Of a stretch of DNA of 64,000 nucleotides, positions 33,254 to 42,944 are shown piece by piece. How positions within the stretch are numbered: position 1 is the stretch's first letter; each line of letters begins with the position of its first letter. The stretch spans positions 381,734,706-381,798,705 of the forward strand of contig NC_085137.1 of the NCBI RefSeq assembly GCF_035046485.1, given 5' to 3'. A program made the translations under genes and the position numbers. The notes under the pieces were generated by a model. The model worked only from the letters and a program-made list of their open reading frames with translations, was not told the origin of the DNA and ran no database searches. Origin of the DNA: Aedes albopictus (lineage: Eukaryota > Arthropoda > Insecta > Diptera > Culicidae).

Positions 33254-33380
33254 TAGACCCTACTTCTCGCTGCCTCGTAGACTTTTATTCTTACGAAATT
33301 TTTGAAATTTGTGTGGACCGTAGATTTTGGCCAGACCCTTTCCTCAAAGAGCGAACGTAGTTTATGGATAGGCCTTAAGA
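33254..33380. mobile_element. degraded MITE (GTAGTTTATGGACAGGCC family)
   Basis: Contains CTCGTAGACTTTTATTCTTA, TTTGAAATTTGTGTGGACCG, GTAGATTTTGGCCAGACCC and AACGTAGTTTATGGATAGGC, the same block order as 46376-46535. The left terminus is eroded. Confidence 0.6.
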
Positions 33381-33417
33381 TCAATATGATCTTTTTCTAC
33401 GCCTTCTTTTTTTTCTT

Positions 33418-33645
33418 CATATTGTAACGTCCCAACTGGGACAAAGCCTGCTTCTCAGCGTAGCGTTCTATGAACACTTCGACAATTATTATCTGACAAC
33501 TTTCTATGCCAATGCAATGTTTATTTTTCAGTTGTATCATGTGGCAGGTACGAAGATACTCTTTGCCCAAGGAAGACAAGGAAATTTCCTTAGGATTTGA
33601 AAACATCGTATTTGTATGCCTTACCTCCTGAATCAGTTGTTTTGA
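33418..33645 (-). mobile_element. SINE, Feilai-related body
   Basis: On the minus strand the 3' half reads CACTTTCTATGCC-like blocks and ends CCCAGTTGGGACGTTACAAT. The upstream part has TTCCTTGGGCAAAGAGTATC and GTACCTGCCACATGATAC. The final block GTGTTCATAGAACGCTACGC with CAGGCTTTGTCCCAGTTGGG parallels the Feilai 3' part (AGTGGGGACGTAGTGCC). The tRNA-like head is not preserved. Confidence 0.55.
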
Positions 33646-33699
33646 ACCCCCAGAAGCTAAGTTCAAAATTTGAGCAAAATCGATAAAGCCTAAGGGGGC

Positions 33700-34510
33700 G
33701 CTCAACAAGCCTGAAGTTTGTATGGGAAATCTTGGTCAAATGTATGCAGAAATTTTAAGTTTTCAAATTTTGCCGCTAGGCGGCGCTGTAAGCTTTACAT
33801 ATTCAAACCCTTAGGCATTACTGTAGGTGACTATATGCCAAACAACTTTGTCGAAGACTGCAAAGTGATCCAACGCCTGTGAAAAAAGTTATACCCTAGG
33901 TAAAGTGAGGTGAAACATTATTGATATTTTTCCAGCACATGTAAAGAAATAATATCTGTTACCGCAACCACTGTGCGGTGCGGCAGTTAGTCCAGTGTGT
34001 GAAGCAACCGGCTCATCCATACGCACCGACACACTATATGCAGATTGATTGTGGATAGAACTGCTACAATGGTACGCACGCATTGTGTCATATACGTGTT
34101 CCTCTTCAGTAATAAGAGCAGTTGGTCAAATGAGTACGTAGTAAGTGCTCGCTATAATAAACTACTCTGTAGTATAGAGTGCAATTAGATTTGTAGCGCA
34201 GGTTAATAGTGGAATAGTTACACAAAAAATGTAAGTGAATTGAATTCTTTTCTATGTAAGTTAAATAATTACGAAATATATTTGCAGCTTTGAAGCTGCC
34301 CAGTTTGGCAACTACCAGGACTGTGTTTTCCTCTAACTTGCGCCAACAATATCAATAATGAAATTGCAATACTTTGCCTCACTTTGCCTAGGGTATAACT
34401 TTTTTCACAGACGTTGGATCACTTTGTGGTTTTTGACAAAGTTGTTTGGTATATAGTCACCTACAAAAATACCAAAGGGTTTAAATATTCTGGGAGTCCA
34501 ATACAACTGA
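33700..34510. mobile_element. foldback element F3 with ~105-bp core arms
   Basis: The left arm at 33806-33910 (GGTGACTATATGCCAAACAAC, then AAGTGATCCAACGCCTGTG and GTTATACCCTAGG) is the inverse of 34379-34484. Weaker similarity extends outward. The interior carries a palindromic CACTGTGCGGTGCGG stretch and unclassified AT-rich DNA. No coding potential; no clear target duplication. Confidence 0.65.
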
Positions 34511-35576
34511 TTAAGGAGGTAAGACTTGGCATTTTTCATTTTTTTTTGTTTTTCATATAAGTGTGGGCCACCCTATTCTACAGACGTATTTCAGTTGATT
34601 GCAATTTTGAATAATGGATCGTTACATGTATTCGAGATCCACCACATAAACAAGGAGCATAATCTTTTATATAATACGATCACATATGAAGAACATCACT
34701 TCTCAAGCCTCAATAATAATTTTAGAGTGATACGAATCAAATGTTAGTCGAAAAGCTCCATAAATAATGCTGAGTAACTTCATGAACTGGCGGGATCAGC
34801 ATTAACACCACGCTTTTATATGATATCTGTTCGTGTCTTTCATTGAAAAACAAAACATTTGGCAAAGTCTGGATTACAGAAAAACCCCTTCAGCACAATT
34901 TAATTAAACGAGAAAAGGCAAAACTGTGTGATTAGCGGAATTTTCCGTTAATCTTCGTCATAACGCTCCATCATTATTGTTTTCTTTTCGATGCCCTACT
35001 TCCCCGTATCACAAGTACAGCCGAAAGGGTCCCCAGCTTTGTTGTTGTTATACCGATCTATCTAAATGTGCTTCCGTGGAAACCCCAAAATTTCCGTGGT
35101 TTCCCCAAGGGAACAAACCCGTCGTCGTCCACCAAAAGTTCCTCATTCATAGAAGGACTTTTTATGCCATCTTGCGCATATCTTCTGGTGAGTTTTGTTT
35201 TGCCGCAATGAGAGGTCTTCACGCAAAAGTGTGAGGACAAAAGAATCGGTATGACGAGGCACATGGCGGCGGTTTTGGTTGGCTGGGAAAACAAAAAAGA
35301 AAGGATGGGGGCCTGAATACGTTGGATCCTTTTTTACGCACAGGAATCTGTGAAGTTGTGAGACCCAATCGAAAAGGGAAAACAACATGTCATCCGCAAA
35401 TCGGGATTGAAACGTTGAAGCAAGGATAACTAACTCAGAACGAAATAACCTAGCCACCAAATAACATTTTTTTGAAATGCCTAGATAACACATTTTATTT
35501 ATTTTTTTACCAGCTAACAAACAAACGACAATCGATACTTACTCAACCTTACAACTCAATTAGAGACCCTTTCGGC
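34511..35576. other. unclassified DNA, no gene supported
   Basis: Overlapping frames on both strands at 34977-35520 have no recognisable domain. A plausible donor-like GGTGAGTTT occurs near 35185, but no acceptor or exon partner is evident. Possibly low-copy host DNA. Confidence 0.35.
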
Positions 35577-35745
35577 ATCGGAGCCCGAGTAGAAGGGAAT
35601 ACCTTACACATACCATGCAAAGAACAACCTCTGCTCCAATACCAAAAACTGTTATTATATTATTCTACAAAATGTTATGAGAACATCACAATAACAATTC
35701 TAGGTATTTGAGCAAAGCTTGGTATTAGTGTAGCATTTGTTGATT
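35577..35745. repeat. dispersed repeat copy, paired with 7277-7445
   Basis: From GCCCGAGTAGAAGGGAATACC through CATGCAAAGAACAACCTCTGC to TAGCATTTGTTGATTT it parallels 7277-7445 in the same orientation with scattered substitutions. Interpreted as a CCCGAG-ended MITE arm. Confidence 0.7.
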
Positions 35746-35989
35746 TATAAAATATATAAAAATTTTATTCTTCAATCACTTTTTACAGCTCTTTTGTCCA
35801 CCAGGGCACTGCGTGAGCGATTCCAATTGGAAGCTGTACTTACACTTTGTACAGCGCCTAAATGCATTCTATTCTAATTGTACTATATCGAACTGGTTGC
35901 CGTTGCGCTGCTTTCACTTTCTACCCTATCATGGTAGAATGATGAGCACGAGGATGTTGGTGTGTGGCTGTTGGTTGTTCATTTTTCCA
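35746..35989. other. unclassified DNA
   Basis: No repeat, RNA or coding signal that I can support. Confidence 0.3.
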
Positions 35990-36112
35990 GTCCGATCTCA
36001 GGGGAAAGAGCAACTGATGAAAGTGCCGGGGCTGGGATCGAACCCATGACCACCTGCTTATGAAGCAAACGCGTGACCAATTGCGCCGCGCCACGGGACC
36101 CGGCTTCATACA
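35990..36112 (-). mobile_element. tRNA-derived SINE (family S2)
   Basis: Minus strand from 36112: CCGGGTCCCGTGGCGCGGCG, A-box GGCGCAATTGGTCACGCG, a stem-loop with CTTCATAAG (CAT in anticodon position), then GGTCATGGGTTCGATCCCAG and CAGTTGCTCTTTCCCC. A 5-bp insertion near the A-box (GGCGCGGCGCAATTGG) separates it from a good tRNA. Same family as 10980-11112. Confidence 0.75.
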
Positions 36113-36284
36113 AAATTAAGGTATTAGTTTTTGTTTTTTTCCCTCTTACATATGTCCACCTAATGAAGGACATATCGATGTATGATTGCATTCAAGATGA
36201 ATACCAAAATATTCAGTTGTTATTCTTTTCTGCTCGAGAGTTTTCTTCTAATGTTCCTCGAAGTTTTTTTTTTTGATGTTCAAT

Positions 36285-36985
36285 AGCTGCCCAACTAGCA
36301 CTATTGAACGCATTCTTTACATCCAGAGTAGCTACTACGCAGAAGCGAATCTCCCTCCTCTTACTCTGGAGCGCTACCTTGGCGATCCCAGAAGCTGAAC
36401 TGGATATTCGAGAGACCGTCTACACGCTCGGTGAACCTCAACAGTCTGTAGAGAGTGATCTTCTCCAGCACATTCCCGCCGTGTCAATCAAGCATATTGG
36501 TCTATATGCCGACGGGTCTCCACGTGGCTTCCCCGCTTTTGGCAATAGCACGAGGCTTTGCCGTTTCTAAATGTTTTCGTTCATGCATTTCTACAGATGC
36601 AGATCTGAACTTAAAGGCCAGGCTTGGAATTCCATACGGAACTGGGGCCTAACTACGCTAAGGGATTTTGCTATCCCTAAAAGTTCCTCATCGGTGACCC
36701 TTCCCACATCATTAGTCCCATCTTTCAACGGTCCTACAAATGGAGGAGGACAAGGACTAGGATCATGACGCGGAAAGAGTCCCTCGATAATCCTCTCCAA
36801 AACTCTCCCCAGGCCAGGATTACAAAAAGTAACGTCGATGATCGACTTCGGTCCGCTTCGACTAAGGTCACTTTTGGTTCCAGAATTATCCAAATCGACA
36901 TCTAGTATGGCTACTGCCTCTTGCAGAATCTGACCCCGCCGGTTCGTGAAGCGGCTTCCCCATTCCACGGTCCAGGCATAGAAGT
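36285..36985 (-). pseudogene. R1-like ORF2 fragment: endonuclease C-terminus plus start of RT
   Basis: The minus frame at 36591-36968 contains LSRSGPKSIIDVTFCNPGL (end of endonuclease) followed directly by RVLERIIEGLFPRHDPSPC and VGRVTDEELLGIAKSL, the region leading into RT. 36304-36570 then reads in reverse the RT block that copy 1 encodes as SSAYRPICLIDTAGKVLEK. The domain between endonuclease and RT that copy 1 retains (31080-30560) is largely deleted here. Confidence 0.75.
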
Positions 36986-36987
36986 CA

Positions 36988-37370
36988 CCCTCATTTACCC
37001 GAGCAGGAGAAAATAGCTGCAGAATACCAAACTCAGATATGCAAAACTCAATTAATACCTACAACTTAATTGAGGAGCCCAGCATAAAGGAAAAATACCT
37101 AAAATAATACTTGAAGTGTGTTCTACGAATACCACGTAAATAATGCCATCAGGTATTGCAATACATCAATGATAACAAATAGTGATTTTTCCATAACTGC
37201 ATAATACCTTTAGCAGTCCTCAAAACGAAACTAAAAACTCGTTGAGGTATTTTAGCAATACCTACAAAATACCAAAGTAAGTTTTTTCAATGCCAGGATA
37301 ATCGATCAATATGTTCTCTTGGTATGATACCTGACTTTGGTATGCCAGTTATTCGTTCTAGCTCGGGTAC
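36988..37370. mobile_element. MITE with ACCCGAGC inverted termini, inside R1 copy 2
   Basis: The left edge ACCCGAGCAGGAGAAAATAGC and the right edge, in reverse ACCCGAGCTAGAACGAATAAC, are an imperfect inverted pair. The interior is rich in AATACC and its inverse. It interrupts the endonuclease region of the LINE, whose sequence resumes at about 37375. Same terminus family as 10147-10979. Confidence 0.6.
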
Positions 37371-37374
37371 CGCC

Positions 37375-37775
37375 GGCCTTTGCCATGGCAGTACGGTCGT
37401 CATACACTCCAGCATCTGCGTGAACGGCTCGATCGATCAACGCGGAGGCGCATAGCAGCTACAAACCAAGACCCCGTTTACCTTGGCGACCAGGAAGCCC
37501 TCATAAGTAGTAGACACCAACTCCTGGACGGGGTATTTACCCGCTGTCCATATCGTCGCCATTATTCTTGGCCCATCCGTGACCCAGTTGTCGTTTTTGG
37601 CAGGTACTCGGTATGGGTCTGATATGTTGACGATATCTGCCACCCACTAAGAAACTGCCAGACAAAGCAGTTGTTGGGCTGCGTGTGCGTCATAGGGGTT
37701 CAGGTTCAGCTGCGTTACCTGCAGTCAGCTGTGGCTCTTCTGAAGGCTGGGTACCTTGAACCTTAGGTTGAGTGC
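37375..37775 (-). pseudogene. R1-like ORF1/ORF2 junction and endonuclease N-terminus
   Basis: Minus strand: an ORF1 tail (RFKVPSLQKS), then LNLNPYDAHAAQQLLCLAVS, a stop, and VADIVNISDPYRVPA continuing to VTDGPRIMATIWTAGKYPVQ and CSCYAPPR. This matches copy 1 at 31190-31480 and retains the segment between CLAVS and DPYRVPA that copy 1 has garbled. The premature stop shows it is dead. Confidence 0.75.
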
Positions 37776-37857
37776 TAGCTGTTCACGGATTTTCCGGAAT
37801 AAATCAAACACTTGGATGGACCCTTGTGTAAGGTGATATTGAAGGAAGTTAATTTAA

Positions 37858-37952
37858 AATTCAATCGAAGCTGCATCGCGCTCATGCTATATACGACAAG
37901 CGAGGTTTTTTGGTAGAGTTGTACTTTTTACAACAGCGCGCGTGCTTAAGGG
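37858..37952. mobile_element. TTAA-type MITE (family M1), truncated copy
   Basis: In reverse it starts CCCTTAAGCACGCGCGCTG, then TTGTAAAAAGTACAAC and AAAAAACCTCGCTTGTCG, like 14600-14715. TTAA is present at 37953-37956 and at 37854-37857, but the distal end no longer has the GGG terminus. Confidence 0.6.
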
Positions 37953-37989
37953 TTAACGATAGTTTCATCAGAATACTACACCTTGTTCC

Positions 37990-38130
37990 TTGTTGCCTTC
38001 ACAGCCACATCGACTATAAAGATTGCTCTCATTAGGGCCTTTGCAGTCCCATGACTTGTGTCTGGGTCCTCCAGCCAAGGGCTTGAAAGTCTCTATAACA
38101 TAGCTAAATCAATCAATCAATCAATCAATT
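37990..38130 (+). mobile_element. non-LTR retroelement 3' end with (AATC)n tail
   Basis: Ends CCAAGGGCTTGAAAGTCTC then TATAACATAGCTA and ATCAATCAATCAATCAATCA. The same tail occurs at 14235-14275 and, reversed, at 62553-62625. The upstream part is too short and diverged to name a family. It sits between the zinc-knuckle region and the ORF1 end of R1 copy 2. Confidence 0.6.
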
Positions 38131-38787
38131 GTGTCTTGGTTCCAGACACCTGAGGCAAGCCTTTTTTGGTGGCTCGTGTTGGCATACTGACCAGCCCACT
38201 TTGAGCTTCCCTACTTTAACGGCATTGTTAGCGTCCGCCTCAGGTAGCTGTATCAAGGCTACCTATGTCTCTGCCGGGTTCTTCTGAAGCCATGCGAACT
38301 CTTCCGCGTCAGTGATCTCGTCTAGGTCTTTCACCTTCAGAGTCGCCTCCGATGTAAGAACCCTCACCTCGACACCCTCGGCAAAAACTTCTTCCGCCAG
38401 AGTTTTGTAGGCGGCGTACTTACGCTCCTTGTCACGCTTGAGCTCGAGAATCATTTCACCTGAGTACGTCTAATATTGCGCACTTCGGTTCGCAGATCGA
38501 CGAGCTTGGCATCGCTTTTCATCGCCCTCAAGACGCGTGGTTGCTGAGGACCTCCCAATGGTCACAGCACCCTGTTCCCGGAACAGGCCGGTCTTTCCAG
38601 GCCCATCTTTCCCAGCTTTCTTGGACGCTTCGCCGGGGTCCGACTTACCGGCTTTATTGCCGACTTTCGGGGTTACCAATAGTCTAGCCTTGTGGCGCCG
38701 TCTGGTAGCTCTTCACCTAACAGCTACCTGACACGCTTCTGCGAATGCTTGTCGAAAGCAATCGCTTCCACCGCACTTTTTGGGCTA

Positions 38788-39696
38788 AGGACTGTTCATT
38801 AAAGAAAGTGGACATCTGTTTACTAATAGTTTAGAGTTAAAACTAAACAAAAAATTGTGAATATTTGCTAAGTGTGTAAAAACATTGTTCACTTCGGCAA
38901 CACATTCAAAGAAAACGGAAAAAAGTGAGAAATTTTGAGCGATTGGTTGGATTAGCTTAACGACTAGCAGATAAATTCTGCACAATCGGTGTTCCAAAAA
39001 GTTGTCGTTTCGAGAATTGGCATACTAGTACACTTCCGGTACCGCAATTTTTCAACGCTGAGCAGGGGACAGATGTGCTGGATGATGTAGGGTACATCAG
39101 AACCGAAAAATTTGGGAAAAAGTTTTAGGTGTGGCAGTCATGCGGCTTAAACAGTTCTTCGTATTTCACAACAGGAACAATCAACGGTGAAAATAACATA
39201 AAGGAATGCATCAAAAAACGACTTCTACTCATCTATCGAAAACATACGGATCCTCCATTGTTTTGGCCGGATCTGGCATCCGCTCATTACGTTTCTTCTA
39301 CACTAGAGATGCTCAAGACAGAAAAAGTCGATTTTGTCGAAAAATGGCAAAATTCACCAAACTTCCCTGAACTGTGTCCTGTGAAAAGATACTGGACAAT
39401 AATTAAGCGGCATCTCAAGAAAGATGGAAGAGAAGCAACCTCTGTTGATTGCTTCAAGAAAATTTGGTCTGCGGCACAACGAAAGGTTACGGAGAAAGTT
39501 GTGCAGAATCTAATGGGAGGTATCAAGATGAAAGTCCGAGCGTTCTTCAGAAATGCGAAGTGAATGTTCAAACTCACGTGAATTCGGCCACATGTATGTT
39601 GGTTGTCTTATATAAAAAACAAACTTATGAATTTGTTTGAAGATAAATATTTTCTATAGAAAAACAGGTGTCCACTTTCTTTAATGAACAGTCCTT
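38788..39696 (+). mobile_element. DD37E-type mariner relic, TA-flanked, 909 bp
   Basis: The inverted termini AGGACTGTTCATTAAAGAAA are identical at both ends and continue into GTGGACA. TA flanks at 38786-38787 and 39697-39698 mark the target duplication. Complete relatives are usually about 1.3 kb, so roughly 0.4 kb is missing, mostly the N-terminal DNA-binding half of the transposase. It inserted into ORF1 of R1 copy 2, which resumes on both sides. Confidence 0.9.
39129..39563 (+). pseudogene. truncated DD37E mariner transposase, catalytic Glu lost
   Basis: A 144-residue remnant of a Tc1/mariner transposase, which would cut at the inverted ends and insert at TA. The second catalytic Asp is D48 in FWPDLASAHY. 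Thirty-seven residues separate it from the third acidic position, but that position is K86 in PELCPVKRYW instead of Glu, so catalysis is abolished. The remainder (IIKRHLKKDGREATSVDCF and on) matches the usual C-terminal tail. The N-terminal helix-turn-helix half and first Asp are not in frame. Confidence 0.85.
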
Positions 39697-39775
39697 ACCC
39701 GCGATACGGAAGCGTCCGTCTGGGTATTCTTTGGCATCTAAGTCTTCCCGGGCTATGCTGCTGCCGCAGCTTCCA

Positions 39776-40510
39776 TGGTCCTACTTCGCTACCATGACTT
39801 ACGAAAACTCAATATGGCAGCAGGGATGTCCTTACTGATGTTCGACTTCGAGGACGCAAAGTGTAGAGCCAAACCACGGCAGCGCAGCCACATCAATTAC
39901 AAGGAGCCTATTCCTATTCTTATCCCGGAAGCGGTCGCATCGTTTACTGAGTAAGCAGACCATGATAACAGCTCGCTCGTGGTTCACAGCTTGTGCCTGG
40001 TATCGCTGAAGGTGACCGAAAATACGACTGCTCTAGGTTTATTGATGGACCTCATCAACCACGCGCCGTTTATGACCTCTCTCGACCTCGTGCGCAAATT
40101 CATTCTTCTGTCGTCGCTCTCCCTAAAAGAGACCTAGATAACCCATTTCTTGTGAAGGGGTCTCACCACTACCGCTACAAAGTGTTTTTTTTTACTTTTT
40201 GTTAAGCTCAGTATTGAATTCCAGGAGTTTTACGGGATAAAAGGTCCACTACGCCAGAGCTCTGTATTAATGCATTTTAAGTACCTAGGCAGCTACACAG
40301 CAATGGGAACAGTCGGCCATTGCAAAGGTCGGGGATATAGTCCTGCCCCATGTGTTGGCGCTTAGGTGCCTTATGAGCAGATTTCTCCCTGCGTAGAGAA
40401 GAAGAAAATAAACACTTCCATAACATGAAAATACATATTTGGCACTTTGCTTCTGTACGACTTTATATATTTCTTCAGTCGAGTAAAGAATTGGTATTAG
40501 TAAACCTTCA
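39776..40510. other. unclassified, possibly 5' part of R1 copy 2
   Basis: Follows the ORF1 remnant upstream on the minus strand and could be ORF1 start or 5' UTR, but no motif confirms this. The plus-strand 70-codon frame at 39993-40205 is unrecognised. A duplication of CGTACCCGACCC flanks the SINE that follows. Confidence 0.35.
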
Positions 40511-40522
40511 CGTACCCGACCC

Positions 40523-40790
40523 TTCTTCTTCTTCTTCTTGATGGCACTACGTCCCCACTGGGACTTGGCCTGCCTCGCTTCAACTTAGTGTTCTTTGAGC
40601 ACTGCCACAGTTATTAATTGAAGGGCTTTCTTTGCCAGCCATTGCATGAGTTTGTACATTGTGAGGCAAGCACAATGACACACTATGCCCAGGGAGTCGA
40701 GAAAACTTTCCCGACTGGAACGGGAATCAAACCCGCCGTCTCCGGATTGGCGATCCATAGCCTTAACCACTAGGCTAACTGGAGACCCGT
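40523..40790 (-). mobile_element. Feilai-type tRNA-derived SINE, complete
   Basis: A perfect 12-bp target duplication CGTACCCGACCC lies at 40511-40522 and 40791-40802. Minus strand from 40790: ACGGGTCTCCAGTTAGCC, A-box TAGCCTAGTGGTTAAGGC, B-box GCGGGTTTGATTCCCGTTCC, CGACTCCCTGGGCATAGTGT, a body with AAAGAAAGCCCTTCAATTAA, then GCCAAGTCCCAGTGGGGACG and a (GAA)n tail. The B-box has TTTGATTCC in place of TTCGATTCC. It is propagated in trans by a LINE. This is the strongest mosquito (Aedes) marker in the window. Confidence 0.92.
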
Positions 40791-40802
40791 CGTACCCGAC
40801 CC

Positions 40803-41149
40803 CCGACAACTCATTTTCACTCATCAGTTTTCATCCGATTTTTTTTGAAGTCGCCCTCAATCGATCATAAATTGGTGCTAGTTTATTATACTCAAGTGGT
40901 CATGCAATATCCGAAACCATTCCGGGGATATTCCGGATTGCGCTTAGGTCAAGGGGTGGCTAAAAGAGAATACTTCGTGTGTTATTGTGTTTATACCATC
41001 GATTTTTCAACTAATTTTTTACTGCGAACAGTGAAACACAACTGCGATAACCAGATTTCAATAAGTTGACCCATCCGGATCCCCGTAACAGGTTCCGCGG
41101 GGCCTCATTGGGGACACTTCTGATTTTCAACCTTAACATGCCGTGCGAC
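40803..41149. other. unclassified DNA
   Basis: No gene or repeat edge is supported. The right part may be the eroded 3' end of the LINE that follows on the minus strand. Confidence 0.3.
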
Positions 41150-42660
41150 ATATCAATCTTCATAATTTCGAATGCTTGAGTCAGAAACTATAGACTGAAG
41201 TCAGTATCAATTAATATGGCCACCCCGGAGCATCTAGCGTTGGTTTACTCCAAAGACTCCAAAGGCTTTCCGATCTCACAACTTCCACGATTCATGACCG
41301 CATAAATCGACCAGAAAAATCAGAGCTTTGTCTTCGTTTCCAGTCTACGGGAATTCAGCTGGTTTTGCAAATTGAAAAAGGCGTGATTCGCAGCCGCAAT
41401 CCTTCTTCTCACCTCGCCACTAACATCATTATCACGCGTCACTAGAGTACCAAGGTATGTAATCGAATTCGTCCACAACACCAAACCTTTTACCACCTAG
41501 CACTACTTCGTCATCAAAGCCACGGTAGCACTGGCATTGACCACCAGCAAACATAAATATACTTGGTCTATGTGGTGCCAATCGTAAGTCCAATTCTCGT
41601 AGTCTCCCTCTTGAAAGGTATGAACATTTGTTCCACAGCCCGACGGTCGTTCCCGCTGATGTTGATATCGTCCGCGAAGTCCAGGAGCATAAGCGACCAT
41701 GTGAAAATGCGTCCGCTCTTTTGCACACCAGCTCTCCTTAGTCCTTATCGCTCCTTCCAGTGCTATATTGAACAGTAAATTTGAAAAACATCATACTACT
41801 TCAGTCCGTCTAAGGTTACCAATGATGGCGAAATTTCATCCACAACCCTTACACTTGATTTCGATCCGTCAAACGTGTATCAGTCCTATCAGCTTGGCCG
41901 AAAAACCATGCTCGATCATTATCTGCTATAACTCGTTTCTCTTCACTAAAACCTACACCGCCTTCAACAGAATAGAATTTCAGACAAAGTTGTGTACGCT
42001 GAATTAAGAGGGGGTATTCCTCTGTAATTCGCGTACTCCAGTCGAGACTCTTTCATTTATAGAGAACAAATGAGATCATCCAACTAACTAGCAGGCAGTT
42101 CTTCTTCTTCCCGTATCTTCAATATCATACGATGTAGGAGTTGATACAGCTGCTCACAACCGTGCTCGAGAAGCTCAGCTGGGAGTTCGTCCTTTCCAGC
42201 AGCCTTGTTGTTCTGCGGTCCTCTAATTTCTATCTTCACCTCGTCTTGTATTAGAAGTTTCGTAATACCTCTGCATATCATTCTGTTCCATAGTCTCTTG
42301 CAACTGGGTCATATTTTCCCCATACTCTCTTTTCGTTTTGTGGTGGATTCGTTTTTCGCCCTTTTCTCTCTCTGTTCTGCTGGGTCCACGACACTAGCAT
42401 CCGGCTTATGGCAACATTATTCTCGTCCGTTACCCTTCTGGCACTCCTCGTCGAACGGAACCACCCGTTCTAAGGTCGTCTGCAATACTAATCGCTCCGT
42501 GGATAGACTCCCACAGAGTGTTTTGATTATCACTCCCGTTGATCTCATTTATTTGCCCGTCCAGCTTCTGGTCAGCTACCGTACCGTCTGCTGAAAATTG
42601 CTGGATATTGAAACACTTCGATCGCCGGTTGATAACCGAGCTTGAATATTACTAACTACA
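41150..42660 (-). pseudogene. non-LTR retrotransposon (RTE-like) reverse transcriptase remnant
   Basis: Minus order: a linker (RTTKREYGENMTQL-like, 42270-42370) and an N-terminal RT block with NNKAAGKDELPAELLEHGC and LLHRMILKI (42084-42281). After a deletion come the catalytic LLDFADDINISGNDRRAVEQ box with RIGLTIGTT (41570-41700), and the C-terminal block VTRDNDVSGEVRRRIAAAN with NSRRLETKTKL (41320-41460). Many frameshifts. The same family supplied the pieces at 49966-50217 and 57133-57470. RTE (JAM1-like) is my best guess for clade from the NNKAAG.D and FADD blocks. Confidence 0.75.
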
Positions 42661-42944
42661 ACATAGTGTTCTGAATCGATTCGGACCACTAAAAGTTTTA
42701 ACATGAACGACGTCCGAGAAGTGGTGGTGGAAGGCTTAAACAGGCTACCTTACCGGAGTCGCATTGCTCACATCGTTTGGTGGGGCTGCTACCATAGGAA
42801 TATCTGACGTGATATAGCGTTTCTCATCCAGCCCCTGGATACCAGAACAGACGCAGTTTAAGCCGCACTTCCTTAGTAGATAGACGCTCGAGACGTACCT
42901 CCTTAGAAGTCAGAAGAACAACATTGCACAGGATGTACATTGTA

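Larger units (their letters stand above)
36285..39775 (-). mobile_element. R1-clade non-LTR retrotransposon, copy 2, multiply interrupted
   Basis: Minus-strand pieces in correct element order from right to left: ORF1 (39699-39775 and 38135-38785), ORF1/ORF2 junction and endonuclease start (37437-37770), endonuclease C-terminal part (36590-36985) and reverse transcriptase (36285-36590). They are separated by a DD37E mariner (38788-39696), a LINE tail with a TTAA-type MITE (37800-38130) and a CCCGAG-ended MITE (36988-37370). The part downstream of RT motif 2 is missing. Confidence 0.8.
38135..39775 (-). pseudogene. R1-like ORF1 (gag-like, CCHC) remnant split by a mariner
   Basis: ORF1 of R1-type elements makes an RNA-binding gag-like protein. 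Minus, upstream to downstream: EDLDAKEYPDGRFRIAG (39699-39770); then, after the mariner, the Lys/Gly-rich region (38470-38785); EVRVLTSEATLKVKDLDEI (38263-38454); and after a frameshift LPEADANNAVKVGKLKVGW followed by ACLRCLEPRH, the start of a CCHC zinc knuckle, where the sequence is cut by the LINE tail at 38130. Stops and frameshifts are present throughout. Confidence 0.75.

Noticed and set aside
35990..36112. Functional tRNA-Met gene
   Set aside because: There is a CAT at the anticodon position and a good B-box, but an insertion near the A-box and a SINE body attached downstream show it is a SINE.
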